Shown piece after piece: positions 59,106 to 64,000 of a stretch of 64,000 nucleotides of DNA (the first letter of the stretch is position 1; the number at the start of each line of letters is the position of its first letter). Below the pieces are notes generated by a model. It saw only the letters and a program-made list of their open reading frames with translations. It ran no database searches and had not been told where the DNA came from. A program made the position numbers and the translations under genes. The stretch is from Lachnospiraceae bacterium. GTDB taxonomy: Bacteria; Bacillota; Clostridia; Lachnospirales; Lachnospiraceae. Location: the NCBI GenBank assembly GCA_022793195.1, contig JAAWCJ010000010.1, forward strand, positions 1 to 64,000. The letters are read 5' to 3'.

Positions 59106-60275
59106 CTACAGACAACCCTGGTATATCTTTACCACATCTTCCTCATGAAGGGGCACATAGGCCTGCGTGTCCAGATTTGCATAAGGCACCGCCGCTTTTG
59201 CCATGGCCTCAAAGTTGGAATCGTCAATTCCAAGCTCCGAAAGCTTTGACGGAAGGCCGCAGTCCTGGAAAAACTGTTCCGTGGCATCAATTCCCATATT
59301 GGCCAGGGCGAAACGGTCCGTTTCCCTGGGGAAACCCCAGACATTGATGGCATAATCCACAAATTTATCCACCGTATCCTCCGACAGGATGTAGCGCATC
59401 CAAACAGGTGTCAAAATCGCCAAAGCCACGCCGTGGGTAACGTCATAATATGCTCCCAGCTGGTGCCCCATGGCATGACAGGACCATTTTCCCCCTTTAC
59501 CACAGCCGCAAAGGCCATTCAAAGCCATACTTGCCGCCCACATGATATTGGCCCTGGCAGAATAATTTTCCGGTTCTGTGAGGGCCACAGGCCCCCACTT
59601 GATACAGGTTTTCAAAATCCCTTCCGCGAATTTATCCTGCACATAGGCATCCTCCGTCCGCTTAAAATATCCCTCAAAAATATGGGACATGATATCCGCC
59701 ACCCCGGCCGCCGTCTGGAGGACAGGAAGCGTATACAAAAAAGTCGGGTCAAGCACGGAAGCTTTCGGATACAGGTATCCGCTGTGAACCCCCTGTTTTT
59801 CCTTTGTCTCCGGATTGGTGATCACTGCCGTCGGGTTCATCTCCGACCCGGTAGCTGCCATGGTCAGGACAGAAAACACCGGAAGTGCATTTTTAATTTT
59901 CCCCGGATCTTTTACCAGCTCCCAGGGATCTCCATCATAACAGGCCCCTGCGGCGATCACCTTCCCGCAGTCCAGGACGCTTCCGCCGCCCACAGCCAAA
60001 ACCATATCCACATGATTTTCCCATGCAAGCGCCACTCCGCAGCGAACCGCTTCAATCCTGGGATTGGGCGTCACACCGCCAAGCTCCGAAAGAAAAAAGC
60101 CTTCCTCCCGGAGCAATCTGCACACCGTATCGTAAATCCCATGTTTTTTGACGCTTCCGCCCCCATACACCAGAAGCACCCTGCTTCCAAACGGCTTCAT
60201 CTCCTGCGGGAGCGCCGCCACCTTCCCCTTGCCGAACAACATTTTTGTCGGCGCATAAAAATCAAAATTTTCCAT
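59106..60275 (-). CDS. Iron-containing alcohol dehydrogenase (butanol dehydrogenase-like)
   Basis: A 389-residue group III dehydrogenase. The nucleotide-binding VLAVGGGSVLDCGKVIAAG is near residue 90. Iron ligands are an Asp near VADIMSHIFEGYF and His residues in WSCHAMGHQLGAYYDVTHG. It begins MENFDFYAPTKMLFGKG. It resembles BdhA-type enzymes that reduce aldehydes with NAD(P)H. GGGGG 5 bp before 60275 sets the start. A second enzyme of the family lies at 61405-62577. Confidence 0.92.
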   Translation of the reverse strand: MENFDFYAPTKMLFGKGKVAALPQEMKPFGSRVLLVYGGGSVKKHGIYDTVCRLLREEGFFLSELGGVTPNPRIEAVRCGVALAWENHVDMVLAVGGGSVLDCGKVIAAGACYDGDPWELVKDPGKIKNALPVFSVLTMAATGSEMNPTAVITNPETKEKQGVHSGYLYPKASVLDPTFLYTLPVLQTAAGVADIMSHIFEGYFKRTEDAYVQDKFAEGILKTCIKWGPVALTEPENYSARANIMWAASMALNGLCGCGKGGKWSCHAMGHQLGAYYDVTHGVALAILTPVWMRYILSEDTVDKFVDYAINVWGFPRETDRFALANMGIDATEQFFQDCGLPSKLSELGIDDSNFEAMAKAAVPYANLDTQAYVPLHEEDVVKIYQGCL

Positions 60276-60319
60276 CTGTACCCCCATATACAAAATTCAT
60301 CCGTCTTTTACCGGCATTT

Positions 60320-61381
60320 TTAGCGGTATTTATCATTCTCCGGAAGGCAGGCCAGGCTTCCATAGTAATAGCTGCCGCCGGAAAGGTATACTTCATGGAT
60401 TCCCCATCCTTCCATACAATACCCTACCTCTTCCATGCTTGAAAACGGAATCTCCATCTCTTCCCACACCTGGTTCCTGTCCCGCTCCGGCTCCAGGGCA
60501 CAGACTGCCAGGAGAAACGCCTGTTTGAAAGCCTCTTCCGTATCTGCCCCCACAGAGACCTCCATGACTTCCCCGGTAGCCGTATCGCAACTGACCGTAT
60601 AAGAAACACCATTTTCCAGCCAGATTTTTGCGTCTTTTTTATAATAACTGTGAGAGTAATCCCCTTCTCTATAAACCTGGTTGTTGCTTTCCATCCATTC
60701 GATATCCGGTGTTTCCGACTGCCACAAGGTTTCTATGTAACCGGACAGCCGGTTTACATATTCGGAACCATCCATATCATAGTGGCTGTACCCATTGCAA
60801 GGTTCCCCTGCCGCCACCACTTCTTCCTCCGAAAGGACAATCGCACTTTCGGAATCTTCTTCCTCCCGGCTGCCCTCATCGGAAAGCTCTTCCGTTCCAA
60901 AGATCAGATCTTCCACCATCTCCCTGACGGGTTTCACAAAGGCCAGCGCCAGAATCACCATCACCAGGATAATGACAAAACTCCGCAGTACTTTCCCGGA
61001 AGCACTGCCTTCCGCCCGCTTTTTCTTGTGGGGATCCCGGTTGGGCACTCCGTAAGTATGGGCATGGCCGCTGCCGCAGGCGTCCATATAGCGGCTGTCA
61101 TAGACCCTCCCGCCTGCCTGTACTTGTTTCCCGGGGGATACTGCCCTCCCGGATGCCTGGCCGGTCCTGCTGCTCTGGTAATTTCCTTTAGGATTCGTCT
61201 GCCCCGAAGGGCGGCTCCTTTCCGCGGCCGTCTCCTCCACCATCCCCTCATGGAGGCTCTCATTGGGAAGCAGCCAGCCTTCATATATCACCGGTTCCCT
61301 GCGGATTCTGCGGCACTCCGGACAGAAGCTTTTTGCTGTCAGTTCGTGGTCACAGACCGGGCATAAATATCGCTTCTTCAT
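60320..61381 (-). CDS. Unknown single-pass membrane protein with N-terminal zinc ribbon
   Basis: A 353-residue protein. Residues 1-25 hold a zinc ribbon (CPVCDHELTAKSFCPEC, C-x2-C-x10-C-x2-C). A disordered Gly/Ser/Arg/Lys-rich part runs to about 128. A membrane helix lies at about 129-150, then an acidic linker and a globular domain (about 190-353) presumably outside the cell. No enzyme motif is recognised. It lies between two alcohol dehydrogenase genes on the same strand. Confidence 0.75.
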   Translation of the reverse strand: MKKRYLCPVCDHELTAKSFCPECRRIRREPVIYEGWLLPNESLHEGMVEETAAERSRPSGQTNPKGNYQSSRTGQASGRAVSPGKQVQAGGRVYDSRYMDACGSGHAHTYGVPNRDPHKKKRAEGSASGKVLRSFVIILVMVILALAFVKPVREMVEDLIFGTEELSDEGSREEEDSESAIVLSEEEVVAAGEPCNGYSHYDMDGSEYVNRLSGYIETLWQSETPDIEWMESNNQVYREGDYSHSYYKKDAKIWLENGVSYTVSCDTATGEVMEVSVGADTEEAFKQAFLLAVCALEPERDRNQVWEEMEIPFSSMEEVGYCMEGWGIHEVYLSGGSYYYGSLACLPENDKYR

Positions 61382-61404
61382 GACTTATCTCCCTTTGGGA
61401 AGCC

Positions 61405-62577
61405 TCAGCGGCATGCCAGCCGGTATACTTCCTCACATTCCTTCGGCCCCAGTTTTACAAAAAACCCTTCTGTGCGGCCCTCGATCTGAAGTGTCTCCAG
61501 AAGCTTCGGGATATCTTCCTCTTTCGCACCCAACTCCTCAAAGGAGGTAGGCATCCCCACTGACCGGAAAAATGCCTTTGTCCTGGCAATTCCTTCTTTT
61601 GCCGTCTCCTCCGGGTTCTCAAAGTTCATTTCGCAACCCCAAACACGGACTGCAAACTGGACAAACCGGTCCACGTCATGATGCATAACGTAGGTCATCC
61701 ATGCCGGAAACATCACCGCCAGCCCGGCTCCATGGGCACAGTCATAAAATGCCGAAAGCTCATGCTCCAGGTTGTGGCTTGCCCAGTCCTGTTCCCTTCC
61801 CACGCCGCAGACGTCATTGTGGGCCAGGGTTCCCGCCCACATAATATTGGCTCTGGCTTCATAATCGTTGGGATTCTCAAGGACTTTCGGAAGTTCCTTA
61901 ATAATGGTTTTCAGTACGCCTTCACACAGGCGGTCTGTGATTTCCACGTGCTTCGTATTGGTAAAATACCGTTCAAATACATGGGCCATGATATCGGTGC
62001 AGCCGCTGGCCGTCTGATAGGGCGGCAGCGTCATGGTCAACTCCGGATTCATAATGGCAAAAACAGGGCGCATCATCTCACAGCCAAAGGGCCTCTTGTA
62101 CATGCCGTCCTCATGTGTAATCACGGAGCCGTCGCTTCCCTCGCTGCCTGCCGCCGCAATGGTAAGGACAGAGCCTACGGGAATGGATTTCTCCGGCTGT
62201 GCTTTTCCCAGATAGAAATCCCAGAAATCTCCGTCATAAGGCGTCCCTATGGCAATGGCCTTTGAAGAATCAATGGTACTGCCGCCGCCCACAGCCAGAA
62301 TAAAATCCACATGTTCTTTCCGGCAAAGCTGGATTCCCTCATATACGAGGCCGCTCCTGGGGTTGGGCTTTACACCGCCCAGCTCCACATAGCCAATTCC
62401 CTCTTTTTCCAGTGAAGCTTTTACCCTGTCAAGAAGGCCGGACCGGACGACACTCCCACCGCCGTAATGGATAAGTACACGGCTTCCCCCAAACCGTTTC
62501 ACATAATGGCCTGCCTGATTTTCTGTCCCTTTCCCAAACGCAAAATACGTGGGACTGTAAAATGTAAAATTATCCAT
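61405..62577 (-). CDS. Iron-containing alcohol dehydrogenase
   Basis: A 390-residue paralogue of the enzyme at 59106-60275, starting MDNFTFYSPTYFAFGKG. It has ILAVGGGSTIDSSKAIAIG and the ligand region DWASHNLEHELSAFYDCAHG. The two proteins share the same layout, yet differ at many positions, so they likely differ in substrate. AAAGGAG 7 bp before 62577 sets the start; the open frame continues to 62640. Confidence 0.92.
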   Translation of the reverse strand: MDNFTFYSPTYFAFGKGTENQAGHYVKRFGGSRVLIHYGGGSVVRSGLLDRVKASLEKEGIGYVELGGVKPNPRSGLVYEGIQLCRKEHVDFILAVGGGSTIDSSKAIAIGTPYDGDFWDFYLGKAQPEKSIPVGSVLTIAAAGSEGSDGSVITHEDGMYKRPFGCEMMRPVFAIMNPELTMTLPPYQTASGCTDIMAHVFERYFTNTKHVEITDRLCEGVLKTIIKELPKVLENPNDYEARANIMWAGTLAHNDVCGVGREQDWASHNLEHELSAFYDCAHGAGLAVMFPAWMTYVMHHDVDRFVQFAVRVWGCEMNFENPEETAKEGIARTKAFFRSVGMPTSFEELGAKEEDIPKLLETLQIEGRTEGFFVKLGPKECEEVYRLACR

Positions 62578-62670
62578 ACCTGTTCTCCTTTGATATTTGT
62601 TATCTTTCAGTATAGCATATTTCCCGTTTCCCTTCCACAAAAAATACAGAAAACACAGCCGGAAAGCGCC

Positions 62671-63696
62671 TTATCCCAGAATATCCTCCATGACTCGTTC
62701 CGCGTTTTTCCTGGCAACCAGTTCAATCTGCCGTTCCGAAAAACCCGCATGACGGAGCGCTTCCCACAAAAGCCCCATTTGATCAGGAGACGCAATTTCC
62801 AGGTTTCCTTCTATTCCGTCCAGGTCGGAGCCAAGGGCCAAAACTTCCTCGCCACCGCAGTTTACAATATGCTTTGCATGGGCCGCCATACGGCTGATAC
62901 GGCTGTCTTTGCTGTTGAAATCCTCTGCCAGGAATCCGGGGGCAAAATTAAGCCCCGTCACGCCGCCCTTTTGGGCCAGCAGGCGAATCATATCGTCACT
63001 TAAATTCCGCGAACAAAAAGACAACGTCCTGGCATTGGAATGGGAAGCCACAAAAGGCTTCCGGGAAACAGCCGCCACGTCATAGAACCCTTCGTCGGAC
63101 AGATGGGATACATCCACCATCATCCCCAGTTCATTCATATAACAGACAGCTTCCTTTCCGAAATCGGTAAGGCCGCTTCCCCTGCTGCCAAAAGCCTCGT
63201 CCCTGTAATTGGCCCTGCCAAAACAGTTATCATAATTCCAGGTGAGGGTAATGAGGCGGACGCCTTTGTCATAAAAATATTTCAGCCGTTCCATGTCTCC
63301 CCTCACCGCCCGGCCGTCTTCCAGGGTCAAAAAAGCCGACATCCGCCCGGCAGCCTCATTGTCCCGCAAATCTTTCATGGACAGGGCCAGGGAAATCTCA
63401 TCCCCATGTTCTGCGCAAGTCTCCGCGAGGCTGCGAAGCAGCCGCCCGATATAAGCGTCGTCCCATTCTGTATCGGTCAGTTCGCCGGAGAGGTCCTTGC
63501 ATACCCCTTTTTCTTCCAGCTCTCTCCTGCCGTCCCCGTCCGGCATCCAAACGGCAAAAAACTGAGCCAGGCAGTTTCCTTTCCGCAACCGCGCAATATC
63601 CACGGACATTTTATTTTCGTAAAGATTCCCGCCGTCCCCCGCAAACATCATAAGGGTATCGCAGTGCAAATCAATATAACTGATATGAGAGGCCAT
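62671..63696 (-). CDS. Membrane (renal) dipeptidase family
   Basis: A 341-residue zinc peptidase of the M19 family. It begins MASHISYIDLHCDTLMMF, with the H-x-D zinc ligands. Further ligands are in ALTLEDGRAV (Glu near residue 105), DVSHLSDEGF and ASHSNARTL, and GLNFAPGFL plus LGSDLDGIEG follow. It cleaves dipeptides, including D-amino acid ones. TAGGAGG 7 bp before 63696 sets the start. It follows argS by 10 bp. Confidence 0.93.
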   Translation of the reverse strand: MASHISYIDLHCDTLMMFAGDGGNLYENKMSVDIARLRKGNCLAQFFAVWMPDGDGRRELEEKGVCKDLSGELTDTEWDDAYIGRLLRSLAETCAEHGDEISLALSMKDLRDNEAAGRMSAFLTLEDGRAVRGDMERLKYFYDKGVRLITLTWNYDNCFGRANYRDEAFGSRGSGLTDFGKEAVCYMNELGMMVDVSHLSDEGFYDVAAVSRKPFVASHSNARTLSFCSRNLSDDMIRLLAQKGGVTGLNFAPGFLAEDFNSKDSRISRMAAHAKHIVNCGGEEVLALGSDLDGIEGNLEIASPDQMGLLWEALRHAGFSERQIELVARKNAERVMEDILG

Positions 63697-63706
63697 ACCA
63701 ATCCTC

Positions 63707-64000
63707 CTACATTCTGTCGGGCGCTTCAAACCCCAAAATATCAATACAAGTTTCTAAAACACGTCTCACCAACCCCAGAAGGCGGATATATCCCGCCTGG
63801 CGTTCCTGGTTTTCCTCCGCCATAATCTTCGTCTCATGGTAAAACCGGTTAAAGGCATTGGACAAGTCATAAATATACTGGCATATTTTGTGGGGCGCCT
63901 GTTCAGCAAAGGCGGCGAGCAGTGCATCGGCTACCCTGCCCACCATAAGCTGTAGGGCTTTTTCGCTTTCAGAGGCCGCCGGCAGAATCTTTGCTTCCCC
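63707..64000 (-). CDS. argS: Arginyl-tRNA synthetase (partial, C-terminus)
   Basis: The last 97 codons of argS; the rest lies beyond the right edge. The DALR anticodon-binding domain is clear: HKICQYIYDLSNAFNRFYHE, then QAGYIRLLGLVRRVLETCID and LGFEAPDRM at the end, the near-invariant ArgS C-terminus. The frame is open to position 64000. The dipeptidase gene follows 10 bp later, so the two may be co-transcribed. Confidence 0.92.
   Translation of the reverse strand, partial: GEAKILPAASESEKALQLMVGRVADALLAAFAEQAPHKICQYIYDLSNAFNRFYHETKIMAEENQERQAGYIRLLGLVRRVLETCIDILGFEAPDRM

Overview
The window reads as chromosome of an anaerobic, spore-forming Firmicute, most likely a Lachnospiraceae member (gut Clostridia). 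The reasons are: oxygen-sensitive NrdD/NrdG ribonucleotide reductase with no aerobic enzyme in view, a cortex-type amidase (CwlD), an Amt-PII fusion, clostridial GGAGG ribosome binding sites, TTGACT/TATAAT promoters, and a sortase pilus locus driven by a BTAD-type activator. No rRNA, tRNA or CRISPR array was recognised.

Layout. 1-5468 (minus): tsaC, a decayed ywlE-like phosphatase, rpiB, comEB, atpZ, atpI and the start of the F1Fo ATP synthase operon (a, c, b, delta, alpha); the c subunit carries Na+-type ligands. 5544-8275: cwlD and a divergent Amt-PII fusion. 8300-10851: an ECF sigma/anti-sigma pair behind a palindromic promoter, bracketed by two copies of a large palindromic repeat family. 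10854-20913: nrdG/nrdD, malic enzyme, serine hydrolase, a half-size EamA transporter, an orphan RelB, cysteine desulfidase and endonuclease III. 21040-30106 (minus): a TetR/FGGY kinase/GtrA/MATE set and a DeoR/PfkB/aminotransferase/aldolase set of unknown substrate, separated by a 262-bp MITE-like inverted repeat. 30245-33623: greA, an FMN 2-hydroxyacid oxidase with a cysteine cluster, and an unknown membrane protein. 33734-36250: a type I toxin-antitoxin locus, a DUF1848 remnant and a TOPRIM/ATPase pair resembling PARIS-type defence.

36249-54336 (minus) is one large surface-fibre locus. In transcription order it holds: a small unknown protein (A), a BTAD regulator with a degenerate GGDEF-like C-terminus, a terminator, a heptamer direct-repeat operator, a paralogue of A (B), a coiled-coil protein, signal peptidase I, a giant LPEAGG adhesin split by a one-base frameshift, an LPSTGG pilin, two class C sortases, a pilin-like secreted protein, two TasA-like proteins, two membrane-anchored proteins, a SipW-type signal peptidase and a strong terminator.

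Immediately upstream (54392-55926) lies what I consider the main discovery. A Tn916-type tyrosine recombinase gene and a strong outward promoter are enclosed by perfect 28-bp inverted repeats. As sequenced, the promoter points away from the pilus locus into a terminator; inversion would point it straight at the first gene. This looks like a self-contained phase switch for the pilus regulon.

56072-64000 (minus): a methyltransferase-NUDIX fusion, the third palindromic repeat copy with a detached, inverted module, metY, two iron-type alcohol dehydrogenases flanking a zinc-ribbon membrane protein, a membrane dipeptidase and the 3' end of argS.
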